Below, piece after piece: positions 30,459 through 40,350 of a stretch of 64,000 nt of DNA; the stretch's first letter is position 1, and every line of letters begins with the position of its first letter. This stretch comes from a virus. Location: positions 45,119 through 109,118 of IMG/VR virus record IMGVR_UViG_3300027143_000001; one strand, 5' to 3'. The notes below the pieces were generated by a model that was not told where the DNA came from, made no database searches, and saw only the letters and a program-made list of their open reading frames with translations. The translations under genes and the position numbers were made by a program.

Positions 30459-33400
30459 CGTGGACTATTCAAATGCTTGGTTAAACCTACTTTCAAGATC
30501 ATCTTCTTATCTGTAGAAGCAGTCTTACGCAAGATGACTCTGTTACCATAGTGACGGAACTTCTTACGCTGAAGAGCAGGCTTGTCATAATTAATATACT
30601 GAGGATTTACTGTACGTTGGTAACCATTACAATTGGTAATCCACATTGGTGTCTGGTCAAAGCTAAATTCACCGCGGTCGTTAGTGTTGTCCCAGAACTG
30701 ATTGAAGCGATACTTGTTCTCTTCCTTAGCCACCATGATCTGCATGTTGTACTGTGTAATCACGGGTTGCGCCACCAATGCAAACGGATCATTCTTAGGC
30801 TTGGTGTTCAGCTTTAGAATACCTGAATGCTGTTCTGAATTATAGATGATTGCGGTATCAAAGTTCTCATCCAACACGTGGTTGTAATCAACACCATTGT
30901 TATAATATTTGTACGCCTCCATCCAGTACTCCACACTTCTAAGGGTTGTTACACCGGTGGTGTTGACTACAGGAAACTCAATCTCCCATCCTTTTTGCTC
31001 ACCATAGTACTCAGTAAACAGGTCCCACTTAGTGTTGTGTTTCCAGATACCAGAACCCTTCACTGTAAAGAAATGCTCATATGCGGGCATGTTCAGGTCT
31101 GGTGCCCAGCTGTGAAAACTGATCCACTGCTTGCTCTTTGGGTCATAAGACACCGTCCAATTACAAGGCTCAAAACAGTTAGGGTCATCAAACTTACAGG
31201 GGCATGTTTTGTTAATTGGATCGCGCGGGCGAGGTGTAAGAGTTACAGTACATGTACTTGTACTACCCTTTCCATCATCCAGTAGCAATGTGTATATAAC
31301 CTGGTCTCCCACAGGAACTACCACTGCGCTTCCATCTACGGGTACTGAAAATGATTCTACAAGGTTCAATGATACGTAGTTTACCTCAAGCGTTGCGTTC
31401 ACAGCGCTTATAGTTGTCCAATATAACAGTACTTGTTCTCCTTCTGTAAACACGTTAGTGTTTGCTTCAAAATTACACCCTATGCCTGGAATGCATACTG
31501 ATGCCGAAACAGCATCTACAACAGATTGCACAGAGGCAGGGCTTGACGCATTTACTGCATATTGATAAGATCCTATTCCGTTGGTAGGTCCGTTAAAACA
31601 TGATATTTTTCCCAAAGTTTCTTCTACGTTTGCTGGAACTGACGCAGTTGGTCCTGCATAAATTCCATATACAAACTGGTTGTCAGGACCCGATGCTGAA
31701 CCACCCAGTGTAGCAGACTGAAGAAAGCACAAATCGTCAGAAAGACCTGACTGCTGAGCAGTAGATTGGCTATCCGTTATGACTAATAATATTTGCCTAA
31801 AGGCAGAACTGGCAGAGCGGTCTCCAAGCTGAGAAGAAGTTTTGTTATTCAAAACATCCCTTCCCTCCAAAGCGCCATTTCTAATGTGTGTTCCATTACA
31901 ATACCAGTTATCAATAAGCCATGTTTCAACTTCGGCACCTGTAATGGTATTACTCATAGAAAATCCATTAGGTGTCATGGAGACCTGATCGTTTTGACCC
32001 GACCAGGATACAATACCTACCTGGATGTTACCTTCCTGCATAGACTGAAGAATCGCAGGGGATTCCAAAAACTGCCTTATAAAAGATATCTCAGCTAATG
32101 CAACTGAACCAACGGGGATGTTAGAAACACATCCTGTACTACCTGAACTGTCCACAGCAATCACAATGTCAATCAAGCAGGATGCACTAGGTTGTGGTAG
32201 TCCTACAATGGCGTCAACCACAGGATCCACAGGAGTAATAGGCGGAGGTGGCGTCTGGCCACAGATATAGTAAGGCACACCGGTAGGACTGTCAAAGTAC
32301 AAGTCACGGCGCTTAGGGATATAGTCCTTCTTAGAGAAATACAACAGTTCATACTGCTGATCATACATTGTCTGGCAACCAATACCTGCTACAGGATTAT
32401 CGTATAGTGGAAAGTCAGGATACGCTTCCAGTAACTTAGACGGCAGATGCTCATTGAACCAGAACTTCAGACCGTCACGGCTAATCTCTGTTACTCCTCC
32501 ACCACCGTACTGCATAATTTTACCTGTCTTCTGAGACATAAAGAACAAACCAAATGGTGTGTTCACCGCAGAACGGGATGATATACATGATGCATAATCT
32601 AGGGCGTCGTCTGCATTGACAACGCTTTGCATATTCTGCTGGAACAATCCGCCATCTCCAATGGTGATTTTTACGTCACCTTTGGTCTGCAATGTATCAA
32701 CACCAACAAATTGTACAGGTTCAGCATCCTCAAACAGGATAACTGCTCCCTGTGCATTCAGACTTTTGATAGTTGATATCTTGCCACTAAAGTCTTTATA
32801 ATTCAACGGGAGGTAGTTCCTCCAGTTGTCTCGCTTCATTCCTGAACGCTGTGGTAAACTATAGACAGCCCTGTTTGGGAAATACTCAAAACATGAGGAA
32901 TACAAAGCGGGGTCATAGTCCCGTGGTAGGACAGATCCCCAGCTTGCAGTGTTGTTGAAGAGTTTGCTGGCAGATAATGAAGTGTCGTATTTGGCATAGA
33001 TTGGTGTTTTGATCATGTCTGTGCGGAACATGGTACTCAGGTCATTAAATGAGTTTCCATATACGTCATAGAACTTTTCACGGTCATCTTCTCCATAGTC
33101 ACGGTAAGCCATGTTTAGCTCACTTTCACAGAAGAAATCACGTACCCCATTGTAAAACAGGTATGCCCAAACATTTCTCAACAAGAAAGTGCCTGTATTA
33201 TTACCTCTGTCAAAGCGGTGAAAATCAGATGGCGTGTTGAAGTTAATACCAGTTGGCTTATTGATGTCAATTCCAAGAAATGATACTGTCTCTGTTTCTA
33301 CGGTAACACCAAAATCAGTAACGTCGTACTTACTCAGGTTAGCCCAATAGCGAGGACAAGGTCCGTTGACATAAATACGATAGTCCATCTCTGCACCATC

Positions 33401-36187
33401 TGGCTCATTGAACATCCAGTTATTGAAAAAGTAGAATGGATTCTTTTCTGTAAAACGATTGATGTACACATCTCCACCAAAAATTGTGTCTGTGGTAGTT
33501 GTTATGCTAATATCAGGCGTTGACGGATACACACAGGAATTTACAGGAATCTGTACAATACTTTCCAGCAATCCATACTGGTTCTGAAAGTCTAATTTAA
33601 TAGCACCATAGTATGCGGTGGTATTACTGTTGAACGCACCAAAAGGAGTTTTGTGGTTTACTCCACCTCCTACATCGCGCACGCGCTTACGTGAATTGTC
33701 TGTAGAGCTTTGAGGATCCGGAACATTGCTGGTAAGTTTGATACCTACAAACTTGTTGCGGTTATTGTTGTTAATGCGGTATGTTGCGTCAAAATCCTGC
33801 AGGGCTCCGCCTACATATTTGGCACCATTATCTGATACCAGCCTGCTAAATGACGGAGCACTTGACCCTGTCGCGGAATTGGTGACATTGCTAAAGCTGT
33901 GATAGAAACCGTGGGAATTGTATTGCAACATGTAGTCGCGGTAACGACCCATGGCAAATATAGCTCTCAACACCTGGTCAATGGCCATACTTCCAAAATA
34001 AGTCATCTGAGCAACCATTAAAGCTACGCCGGCTGCAGTTGCCGCAATAGAACCCTGAGCACCAGTACTGGCAGCCTGTAGACCTGCTGTGGCAATTAAA
34101 TCAGGTATAGCGGAAGCCTGACCAGACTCTTTTGCACCATACGCTACCACAAATCCACCAAGTGCGGCACCCACTTCATTACCACCAGTTACAGTAGTAC
34201 TGCCTAAACCAATAACTGCTGCAAGACCCAGACCTACAACAATGGCTGCACCAAATGCACCGTCTGTAAGCAATTTGTGTTTGGGATGCTTATGAGGGAC
34301 CTGGAAACTACCAGTCACCGTGCCGCGTTCTTCTGTATAAATCTTGATATGGTTGCCACCCAGGTAAGGGCGAATGAACGCGGTCTCTGGAGAGTGGAAT
34401 GAAAAGTAGTTCTTCTTGTATGTGCTTAGCTTGCTGGCGCTTTCCGCCTCTTCTGAACCACCTGTATCAAGCGCGGTAAAGTCAGGTGTCAAAAATGGAT
34501 CAGGGCGCAAGTCATTGTAAGGATAGTTTTGATACAATCCTTTTCTGGTAGTGCTGCTTCCGGCCTGTGGAGTATACTCCCACATGTTGTTGAACATCCC
34601 CTTAGCAACAATGGAACGGTTGCCCTCACGTGAACCTCTTAGGATCTCATAGCCCACAATGTCAGCAAGAGGATTGCCGTTTTCATCAACAGGATGGGAT
34701 ATGTTTGCAAACTCAACACCAAGCACGTATATCTTATCACCGCCTTGGCTGTGTATATGCATTGTCTCATTGGACGGCATTTTATGGTGACGTATGGGTT
34801 TGCCACAAAGGTCTCCCCATATTTCAGGTTTATCATCAGGATATGTGTTTACACTCTCCCAGTAACCCATTTTACCCTTGAACACAACAGCTCCACCATC
34901 GCGAGTTTCCCCGACAGAAGGTGTCTTAGTTGATGTGTCATACACCTGCCAGCGTTTATTCTGACCAGCATAGACCACATCGCCTGAAGATATTATATCA
35001 ACATCATTAGCATTTGAAGCCCTGCCTGGTATATGAAACGATGCACTGCGTGCCCCAGTCTGATATACCCAGCGAATGAAGAAGGAATACACCTCATCAC
35101 GCATGTAACCCAGCGATGTACCTGCTCCCCAGTAGTAATCAGCTGCATATTCTGCAGCTACCCATTTAGTAGTAATCTGGTTAGCCAGGGGTTGATAGTT
35201 AAAGTATGGTTGAGTAGTTACGCCTGTACGAATGAGGTAATCTCCAACCTTGTGGATCTTGTCACTCTTTTCATAGACAACGTTTCTCAATGGTAATACG
35301 TTGATGGGAACGGTTTCAAGTGCAGAGCTGTAGTTGTCTAATGTTACCTTGTTCTGACGTATAGGAAAGTTGCCAATTTTTTTAGCAACCGGATTCTGCT
35401 TTGTCACAGATACAATTACCAACTCATATTCTTCAAAGCTCTGATCCAGGTTGGAAAGTTCAATATCCAAAGATCCACCCAATCCTTCATGATCCCATAG
35501 ACCTACAGGTGTGCTAGGCATTGAGTAGTCTGTAAGGCGTATGCCATTCTCAGAATAGGCAACACATGCCATGTAGCTCCCGTTATTGAGCTGACCTCCT
35601 CCAGGTGCACGTCTTACATTTACACATGGCTGGTCAACTATAGGGTGCAAACGAATAGCGTCGCAGTCAAGCTGCGTAGTATATTCAGGAATAAAGCAAT
35701 CAGGATCTTCAGAAAGGTTGTTGCCTGTAGTCTTGTATGGAATTCTATCCACGTTGAGCATGCGGTCAGGGTTAAGACCGTCCTGGAAGTACACGCTATG
35801 GGTGCAGTCATAGTTCTCTTTGCAGACACCTGTGATCAGATTAGTTTGCTTAAAACCCAAGCAATTGTCATTGACCAGCATCTGGTAAGTTTCAAGTTGC
35901 TCATCAAATACACCAATCTCTGATTGATAGTTGTTGGTAGAAAATATCAGCCATTCGCGTCCTGACTTGTGTACAGCACCAATGATTGTATAAGGCGCGT
36001 TAGATGCATTGTAGTTTGCAGGCTCATTAGAAACGGTACCCTGCTCACCAAGATGCGAATTGTTGATTGCGTTGATAGCATGTGTCCACGCCTGGTCATT
36101 CATGTAGATGTCAGCGACATCTTTATTCATGCCTTTTACAAACGAGTTCGCCTTGATTCCTGATGTATTGGGTGTAGTCTGTGCCAT
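30455..36187 (-). CDS. Muzzle-like tail protein with inserted vWA and Ig-like domains, 1910 aa
   Basis: The N-terminus (SFVKGMNKDVADIYMNDQAW, then NSHLGEQG and NEPANY) and the C-terminus (KEENKYRFNQFWDNTNDRGE, ITNCNGYQRTVNPQYINYDK) match what I recall of the crAss-like muzzle protein that closes the distal tail. A Gly/Ala-rich hydrophobic region lies near residues 640-740. Unusually, a von Willebrand A domain sits at ~1330-1530: D1346-S-S-G-S forms the DxSxS metal site, a Thr follows in NGTHIRNG, and D1472 is in VITDSQS. Next comes an Ig-like segment (~1540-1625), then a Cys-rich stretch (CPCKFDDPNCFEPC) that resumes muzzle-like sequence. A Pro-rich linker precedes the vWA domain, as expected for an insertion. 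It lies between a small zincin and the lysin gene. The muzzle call rests on terminal similarity and order; the vWA call on the motif. Confidence 0.82.
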   Translation of the reverse strand: MAQTTPNTSGIKANSFVKGMNKDVADIYMNDQAWTHAINAINNSHLGEQGTVSNEPANYNASNAPYTIIGAVHKSGREWLIFSTNNYQSEIGVFDEQLETYQMLVNDNCLGFKQTNLITGVCKENYDCTHSVYFQDGLNPDRMLNVDRIPYKTTGNNLSEDPDCFIPEYTTQLDCDAIRLHPIVDQPCVNVRRAPGGGQLNNGSYMACVAYSENGIRLTDYSMPSTPVGLWDHEGLGGSLDIELSNLDQSFEEYELVIVSVTKQNPVAKKIGNFPIRQNKVTLDNYSSALETVPINVLPLRNVVYEKSDKIHKVGDYLIRTGVTTQPYFNYQPLANQITTKWVAAEYAADYYWGAGTSLGYMRDEVYSFFIRWVYQTGARSASFHIPGRASNANDVDIISSGDVVYAGQNKRWQVYDTSTKTPSVGETRDGGAVVFKGKMGYWESVNTYPDDKPEIWGDLCGKPIRHHKMPSNETMHIHSQGGDKIYVLGVEFANISHPVDENGNPLADIVGYEILRGSREGNRSIVAKGMFNNMWEYTPQAGSSTTRKGLYQNYPYNDLRPDPFLTPDFTALDTGGSEEAESASKLSTYKKNYFSFHSPETAFIRPYLGGNHIKIYTEERGTVTGSFQVPHKHPKHKLLTDGAFGAAIVVGLGLAAVIGLGSTTVTGGNEVGAALGGFVVAYGAKESGQASAIPDLIATAGLQAASTGAQGSIAATAAGVALMVAQMTYFGSMAIDQVLRAIFAMGRYRDYMLQYNSHGFYHSFSNVTNSATGSSAPSFSRLVSDNGAKYVGGALQDFDATYRINNNNRNKFVGIKLTSNVPDPQSSTDNSRKRVRDVGGGVNHKTPFGAFNSNTTAYYGAIKLDFQNQYGLLESIVQIPVNSCVYPSTPDISITTTTDTIFGGDVYINRFTEKNPFYFFNNWMFNEPDGAEMDYRIYVNGPCPRYWANLSKYDVTDFGVTVETETVSFLGIDINKPTGINFNTPSDFHRFDRGNNTGTFLLRNVWAYLFYNGVRDFFCESELNMAYRDYGEDDREKFYDVYGNSFNDLSTMFRTDMIKTPIYAKYDTSLSASKLFNNTASWGSVLPRDYDPALYSSCFEYFPNRAVYSLPQRSGMKRDNWRNYLPLNYKDFSGKISTIKSLNAQGAVILFEDAEPVQFVGVDTLQTKGDVKITIGDGGLFQQNMQSVVNADDALDYASCISSRSAVNTPFGLFFMSQKTGKIMQYGGGGVTEISRDGLKFWFNEHLPSKLLEAYPDFPLYDNPVAGIGCQTMYDQQYELLYFSKKDYIPKRRDLYFDSPTGVPYYICGQTPPPPITPVDPVVDAIVGLPQPSASCLIDIVIAVDSSGSTGCVSNIPVGSVALAEISFIRQFLESPAILQSMQEGNIQVGIVSWSGQNDQVSMTPNGFSMSNTITGAEVETWLIDNWYCNGTHIRNGALEGRDVLNNKTSSQLGDRSASSAFRQILLVITDSQSTAQQSGLSDDLCFLQSATLGGSASGPDNQFVYGIYAGPTASVPANVEETLGKISCFNGPTNGIGSYQYAVNASSPASVQSVVDAVSASVCIPGIGCNFEANTNVFTEGEQVLLYWTTISAVNATLEVNYVSLNLVESFSVPVDGSAVVVPVGDQVIYTLLLDDGKGSTSTCTVTLTPRPRDPINKTCPCKFDDPNCFEPCNWTVSYDPKSKQWISFHSWAPDLNMPAYEHFFTVKGSGIWKHNTKWDLFTEYYGEQKGWEIEFPVVNTTGVTTLRSVEYWMEAYKYYNNGVDYNHVLDENFDTAIIYNSEQHSGILKLNTKPKNDPFALVAQPVITQYNMQIMVAKEENKYRFNQFWDNTNDRGEFSFDQTPMWITNCNGYQRTVNPQYINYDKPALQRKKFRHYGNRVILRKTASTDKKMILKVGLTKHLNSPR

Positions 36188-36190
36188 TGG

Positions 36191-36541
36191 TTATCTGATC
36201 GCAAAGTTTTTCTTATTGAGTGCTTTATACACGTTCTCCGTCAGGTGACCATTCAGCCATGCCTGGGATTCTTCGTCTATAATATCTATGTCTGTAGTGA
36301 TGGCCATTGTCAGGTGAAAGATTTCATGAGCCAGCAGATTGTGCGTAAGCGAATCTTCTTTCAGTGCAATAATGTACTCTGAGTTGCCCCAGTTAAACAC
36401 CACGCCATATGTATCCAACACATCCACATTAGCCTTTTTTTTCTTCATCACATGTTGCTGCAACTCTTCCATAGTAGAGGTTACAATCAGGATCACCTTG
36501 CACTCATACAAAGGAACCTTGATAGTTGTCTTAGACATCAT
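36191..36541 (-). CDS. Small zincin-like metallopeptidase, 116 aa
   Basis: Residues 72-76 are HEIFH within LLAHEIFHLTMAIT, the HExxH zinc site of a minimal metallopeptidase. DEESQAWLNGHL follows 13 residues later and could give the third ligand (a Glu). The N-terminal 65 residues are beta-rich, and no signal peptide is seen. Its start overlaps the 373-aa ring gene by 11 bases and its stop lies 3 bases before the muzzle, so it is expressed with tail assembly genes. It could process a tail protein or act on a host target; nothing in the sequence decides. A second in-frame ATG (residue 2) is equally possible as start. Confidence 0.7.
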   Translation of the reverse strand: MMSKTTIKVPLYECKVILIVTSTMEELQQHVMKKKKANVDVLDTYGVVFNWGNSEYIIALKEDSLTHNLLAHEIFHLTMAITTDIDIIDEESQAWLNGHLTENVYKALNKKNFAIR

Positions 36542-37652
36542 GGCTTTTAAACATGTTATAGTATTTGTGATACTGTGCTTTACGGTTCATCTCCCATGTG
36601 CGCTGCATTTCGCGGAAGTTTGGCGTATTCACAAAAGATATTGCGTTGTTACGTGCACCACGAAGTCTCTGTTCAATCAGCTGGATAAATCCGCTGACGT
36701 TCTCACCGCTCATAAACAGGTTCTCATAGATGCGCTGTTTAATAGCGTACTCATAGAACTCGTTGACCAGCGGATGGTCCATAACAAGCAGGTTACCCTG
36801 GTCGTCTTCCATCAGGCTTTGGTAGTTAATGAATACTACGCCTTCATCAAAGTTGGTCACCAGGAATCCGTTCTTGATATGACCTGCAAATACAGCACGG
36901 CTTTGTAAGTTGAGACAGTCCGCACTAACACTTTTGCTTTTGTCAATACGCATTTGTATCAGCTTCTTTGACTCATACTTGCGACCCATGTTGTTATAGA
37001 TCACCTTGGGTATGTGGTAGAAAGGATCATTGACCACTTCTGCAGGACAACCTCCGGGCTGTATCTGCGTAACGGTGTTTGTAGGCGTATCAGGTACACC
37101 TACAATTACAAACTTAATAGTGTTCTGCAGGGGTGCTGAAGAAATGATCTGTACCGTATTTGGTGTATTGGGATCTACCTCAAAACTCAGCATGGTGCCA
37201 TCCGGAGCAAATGCTTCAATGACCAGATTCTGTGTGTTAAGGTTATGGGTAATAGTGGTCGTACCTGTAGGTACATCAATGGTTGTTACAAAATGACCCA
37301 GGCTGTTTTGCAGGTAGTATTGCTGAGCCAGGTAAATACCTTCCAGTACGCCTTCTGTCTTTCCTTCCACATAAGTCTTATCGTCCTCTGGAGGATATGC
37401 ATAGTGATCTTCACAGATCATGGCAAAGTTTAGTACATAGAAATCAGGTGGTAATTTAGCCTTACCATTGTGCACTTCTAATGCTTTACTGCGTGATGGA
37501 TTTACTTTTAGTCCCAGCTCATAGCTTACACGCTGCGCCACTTTGATCAGTTGCTGGGGATCTATCATCCCTTCCAGGTCATAGCTTTTCAAATCCAGCT
37601 TTATACTGTCAAGAAGTTCGTCAAAGGTTCTGTATTGTGTTTCAGTCAGCAT
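36531..37652 (-). CDS. Probable tail/ring (head-tail connector) protein, 373 aa
   Basis: The protein starts with a helical segment (LTETQYRTFDELLDSIKLDL) followed by KVAQRVSYELGLKVNPSRSKALEVHNGKAKLPPDFY split over residues ~40-85, which resembles ring or adaptor proteins stacked under the portal in crAss-like phages. The beta-rich middle carries IDVPTGTTTITHNL. The C-terminal helices contain a conserved-looking LIEQRLRGARNNAISFVNTP. It follows the 224-aa gene by 10 bases and overlaps the zincin gene. Assignment as ring rather than tail hub is uncertain; structural role in the neck or tail is likely from position and fold class. Confidence 0.65.
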   Translation of the reverse strand: MLTETQYRTFDELLDSIKLDLKSYDLEGMIDPQQLIKVAQRVSYELGLKVNPSRSKALEVHNGKAKLPPDFYVLNFAMICEDHYAYPPEDDKTYVEGKTEGVLEGIYLAQQYYLQNSLGHFVTTIDVPTGTTTITHNLNTQNLVIEAFAPDGTMLSFEVDPNTPNTVQIISSAPLQNTIKFVIVGVPDTPTNTVTQIQPGGCPAEVVNDPFYHIPKVIYNNMGRKYESKKLIQMRIDKSKSVSADCLNLQSRAVFAGHIKNGFLVTNFDEGVVFINYQSLMEDDQGNLLVMDHPLVNEFYEYAIKQRIYENLFMSGENVSGFIQLIEQRLRGARNNAISFVNTPNFREMQRTWEMNRKAQYHKYYNMFKSHDV

Positions 37653-37662
37653 GGATCAGGAA

Positions 37663-38337
37663 TTAAGGGCGTTCTATGTGTTTGTTGTCACTGGCAGCGT
37701 CCTGTGGGATCTGCAACAGCATCATCATGTCTTTGGCCACAAGCTGTTCAATTTCTGCAAACAGGAACTCAGGCACATGCATTTCTTTATCTTGTATGTA
37801 CTGGCAGTTGTCAGCAGGGTCACAGTTGTAGTGAGACACGTCTCCCTCAAACACACCTTCCACGCGAACAGCGTCCCAGTCCATGTTAGGGAAGTACAGG
37901 TACCCGTTAAGGAACCAGTAGTATTTTTTCTTGTTGTACTTGAAGTTCTTCTGGCGGCTCATTTGTTCAAAGCTTACCGGGTAAGTAGGCTGCAAATCTT
38001 CTGAGAGGTCAATTGAAGTAATACTTCTGATAAGCGGACCCCAGTAGCCTTCCATAGTAGCAGGAAGTTTCTCTTTGCTGCGCTTAAAGTAGCAGCCGGT
38101 ATCAACACCGCGACAGCCTGCTTGAGCTCTGTCTACGTCAATAAGCTCTACAAAGTCCAGCGTCTGAAAGATGCTGTTAAACTTCATGAGCTTGTTCAGG
38201 TTATCCTGGCGACGCATCAGCAATTTAGCATGCTTCATCACCATGGAGTAGATAAAGCGGTCCGTCATAAAGGCGTCCTGTCTGGTAGCCTTATACTGGT
38301 TACGCACGCGGGATATTACTTCTCCAATGGTTATCAT
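37663..38337 (-). CDS. Probable tail/ring protein, 224 aa
   Basis: The opening MITIGEVISRVRNQYKATRQ and the sentence-like YYWFLNGYLYFPNMDWDAVR recall a conserved neck/ring protein of crAss-like phages. The mixed beta protein has an unusual number of Cys (CRGVDTGC, CDPADNC). The C-terminal helix EIEQLVAKDMMMLLQIPQD is amphipathic, as in gateway or adaptor proteins. The start overlaps the upstream gene's stop by 4 bases. No enzyme motif was seen. The call rests on gene order and remembered similarity. Confidence 0.62.
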   Translation of the reverse strand: MITIGEVISRVRNQYKATRQDAFMTDRFIYSMVMKHAKLLMRRQDNLNKLMKFNSIFQTLDFVELIDVDRAQAGCRGVDTGCYFKRSKEKLPATMEGYWGPLIRSITSIDLSEDLQPTYPVSFEQMSRQKNFKYNKKKYYWFLNGYLYFPNMDWDAVRVEGVFEGDVSHYNCDPADNCQYIQDKEMHVPEFLFAEIEQLVAKDMMMLLQIPQDAASDNKHIERP

Positions 38338-38915
38338 AGGTCAAATTCGTTGTAGTTCTCAAGGGTTATGGCGTCCTGTTTGGTCTGCTCCATCGCCTTG
38401 ATATTATCGCGGTAGACATAGCTGATCTTCTTGTGAGGGTCAACCATAACATACCGTTTCCAGTACTCAGGATAGGTGCGTCCGACTTCACGCTTGAACG
38501 CGCGTGTGGGATTGAATGCCCAAAGTTCATGGTGCTTGAAGCGGTACTTGCTGCCGAATGTCGTATAGAAGATCTTGGCCAGGTAGTTATCACTCTCCCA
38601 GTTGCGGTGTTGGACAACCTTGCGGAAGTCTGCGCTTAGCTTGAAGTCCACATTTTTAGACTTCTTGGGCGGACATGTTCCTATGAAGATGTGGCCCAGC
38701 TGGTTGGGTAGCTCAACCCCGTCACGTACATCAATGGCCGTTTGCCATACAATACCGTTGAAGGTTTTGATTACCTCTTTGATCTCCTTGTCATTCAGCA
38801 CATTACAGCCTGGGACCTTTTCCCGTAGCTGCTCAATAAATGCCGCGTTCAACATTCCAGACGCACACTTCCTGTAACGGGGTGCGTGCAAATCTGGTTT
38901 CTTTGCTGCTTTCAT
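38334..38915 (-). CDS. Conserved crAss-like phage protein, 193 aa, unknown function
   Basis: Basic at the N-terminus, then a helix with FIEQLREKVPGCNVLNDKEI and a beta-rich core including VELPNQLGHIFIGTCPP. C-terminal sequence is Tyr/Trp/His-rich (FKHHELWAFNPTRAFKREVG, then RTYPEYWKRYVM). No catalytic set of residues is evident. It is the first gene of the ring-zincin-muzzle-lysin run, directly behind promoter-like element 2 (14 bases from core to ATG), and is 4-base-overlapped by the ring gene, so it probably belongs to the tail module. Confidence 0.65.
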   Translation of the reverse strand: MKAAKKPDLHAPRYRKCASGMLNAAFIEQLREKVPGCNVLNDKEIKEVIKTFNGIVWQTAIDVRDGVELPNQLGHIFIGTCPPKKSKNVDFKLSADFRKVVQHRNWESDNYLAKIFYTTFGSKYRFKHHELWAFNPTRAFKREVGRTYPEYWKRYVMVDPHKKISYVYRDNIKAMEQTKQDAITLENYNEFDL

Positions 38916-38928
38916 ATTCCCTACACTA

Positions 38929-38938
38929 AGAATTTACA
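38929..38938 (-). promoter_or_regulatory. TGTAAATTCT late-promoter-like element 2
   Basis: Minus strand reads TTTGTAAATTCTTAGTGTAG just before the ATG at 38915. It is nearly identical over 20 bases to the copy at 46028. It sits in the 49-base gap between the metallophosphoesterase and the tail module. The short distance to the start would give a very short leader. Confidence 0.55.
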
Positions 38939-38964
38939 AAAAAATGAGTAGATATTAAAGAGAA

Positions 38965-40278
38965 TCAGAGAGTATATACAAACTCACTGATCAATCCTTT
39001 GTGCTCGTCATGCAGGTGCAGGATTGCACTGCGCTTGTTGCCCACGTACTTGTTGTGGTAATGGTAGTAGTCTGAGCTGGTCAGCGCGGGAATGATGCGG
39101 GTCACAAACCCGTGCTCTTCATTCTCTGTGACAAACTCCTTGGTCTTGCGCCCGTGGTAGTGACCGGTGTACAGCATGCGGTGCTGGCACATGCCCCATT
39201 GCTCAGGAAACTCTACGGCAAACACCAGGGGATTGTTTTTGGCAGATACATCACCGTGTTCAAAACACAGCATGTTCTCTCCATACTTGAGCACTTTACG
39301 CTCTGCATATTCAATGTTGAAACTAACGGTAGACCATTCCCTGAATACCTGCTTAACAGCATGCAACAGGTGAAAGGAGCTCAGACGGTCATGATTACCT
39401 GGTACAAATACCACTTCCACGTTTTGTGCAAAGTGTGACAGGGTTGTCACGGCTTGACAGATTGCGTCAAATGCCTTCAGGTATGTATCGGTAGCGCTTT
39501 CAGAATTTTCCACCGGCGTACCCTTGGTGGTGGTTCCCCCAAAGGTATCCATATTCAGTGTATCTGGACCAATAACCAGTACAACTTTTTCCAGGAAGTA
39601 GTTCTTGTGTGCTTTGTCTATGAGATACTTGACGGCATCGTTCATGATCACACCCATATCTTCATTGCCTGTCTTACCAAAGTGCAGGTCCTGTAAAGAA
39701 AAAACCCCGCAAACCTTTTCCTGTGCTGTAACGTTAAGGAAGTAGGATTCGGGGGCGGGCATGGCAGGCAGGTCGTAGTTTTCCAGCAGTTCCAGAAACG
39801 AACTTTGCAATTGCTCTGCTTCTGGTTTCTTGCTGACAAGTGCTGAGATTTCCCAGCGGTCACTCTTTTCCTTGTTCCAATACTGCGATAGTTTCCACTT
39901 GCTGGTATCAATCTGCAGGATGCGGATAATCTCCTCAGCTGTCTTGGGTTCTGTAGTTGCAATACCTGTGATCTTACTGGTACCGCTTTCCAAGTCTTCA
40001 TGTATACTTACGCGTTTGCCTGTTTCTTCAGGCGTCTCCACCGTCTCCAGTGCAGATAAGATTTCTTCATCAGTTTTGCGGTAGCCTTTCTTACTCAGTT
40101 CTTTTTCTACCAGTTCAATGACCACGTTGTCAATGGTGTCACCCACGCGGGCAACTACTTCCATGACTTTGTCTTTGATCTTGAGGTAATGAGAAGTGGG
40201 GATACCTAGTCTGGCCGCCTCAGCTTCCGCTGATTTTTTGCGCTTCAGACTGTGATAGACAGCTGAAATAATGGTCAT
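38965..40278 (-). CDS. Calcineurin-like metallophosphoesterase, 437 aa
   Basis: All five blocks of a two-metal phosphoesterase are present: D197-L-H199, GPDTLNMD (237-244), GNHD (294-297), FEHGD, and GHYHG near the C-terminus. Members cut phosphodiesters in nucleic acids or nucleotides; the substrate here is unknown. The N-terminal ~190 residues are extra: a basic helical start, then a segment with TSKWKLSQYWNKEKSDRWEI that looks like a small DNA-binding helical domain. The gene stands alone among tail genes: a terminator and a host-type promoter lie upstream, and promoter-like element 2 lies downstream. This suggests timing different from the neighbouring structural genes. The start is preceded by ACCCT, a context shared with other genes here. 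Confidence 0.85.
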   Translation of the reverse strand: MTIISAVYHSLKRKKSAEAEAARLGIPTSHYLKIKDKVMEVVARVGDTIDNVVIELVEKELSKKGYRKTDEEILSALETVETPEETGKRVSIHEDLESGTSKITGIATTEPKTAEEIIRILQIDTSKWKLSQYWNKEKSDRWEISALVSKKPEAEQLQSSFLELLENYDLPAMPAPESYFLNVTAQEKVCGVFSLQDLHFGKTGNEDMGVIMNDAVKYLIDKAHKNYFLEKVVLVIGPDTLNMDTFGGTTTKGTPVENSESATDTYLKAFDAICQAVTTLSHFAQNVEVVFVPGNHDRLSSFHLLHAVKQVFREWSTVSFNIEYAERKVLKYGENMLCFEHGDVSAKNNPLVFAVEFPEQWGMCQHRMLYTGHYHGRKTKEFVTENEEHGFVTRIIPALTSSDYYHYHNKYVGNKRSAILHLHDEHKGLISEFVYTL

Positions 40279-40308
40279 AGGGTCTTAGAGGATATTGGGC
40301 TTATGTTA

Positions 40309-40341
40309 CAAATGTATATACAAAACTCGTTGGTTTACAAA
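40309..40341 (-). promoter_or_regulatory. Host-type (Bacteroidota) promoter for the metallophosphoesterase gene
   Basis: Minus strand: TTTG at 40341-40338, 21 bases, then TACATTTG at 40316-40309. This fits the Bacteroidota consensus TTTG and TAnnTTTG. It lies 31 bases before the start codon and just after a strong terminator. Confidence 0.7.
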
Positions 40342-40350
40342 TGTTTGTGC

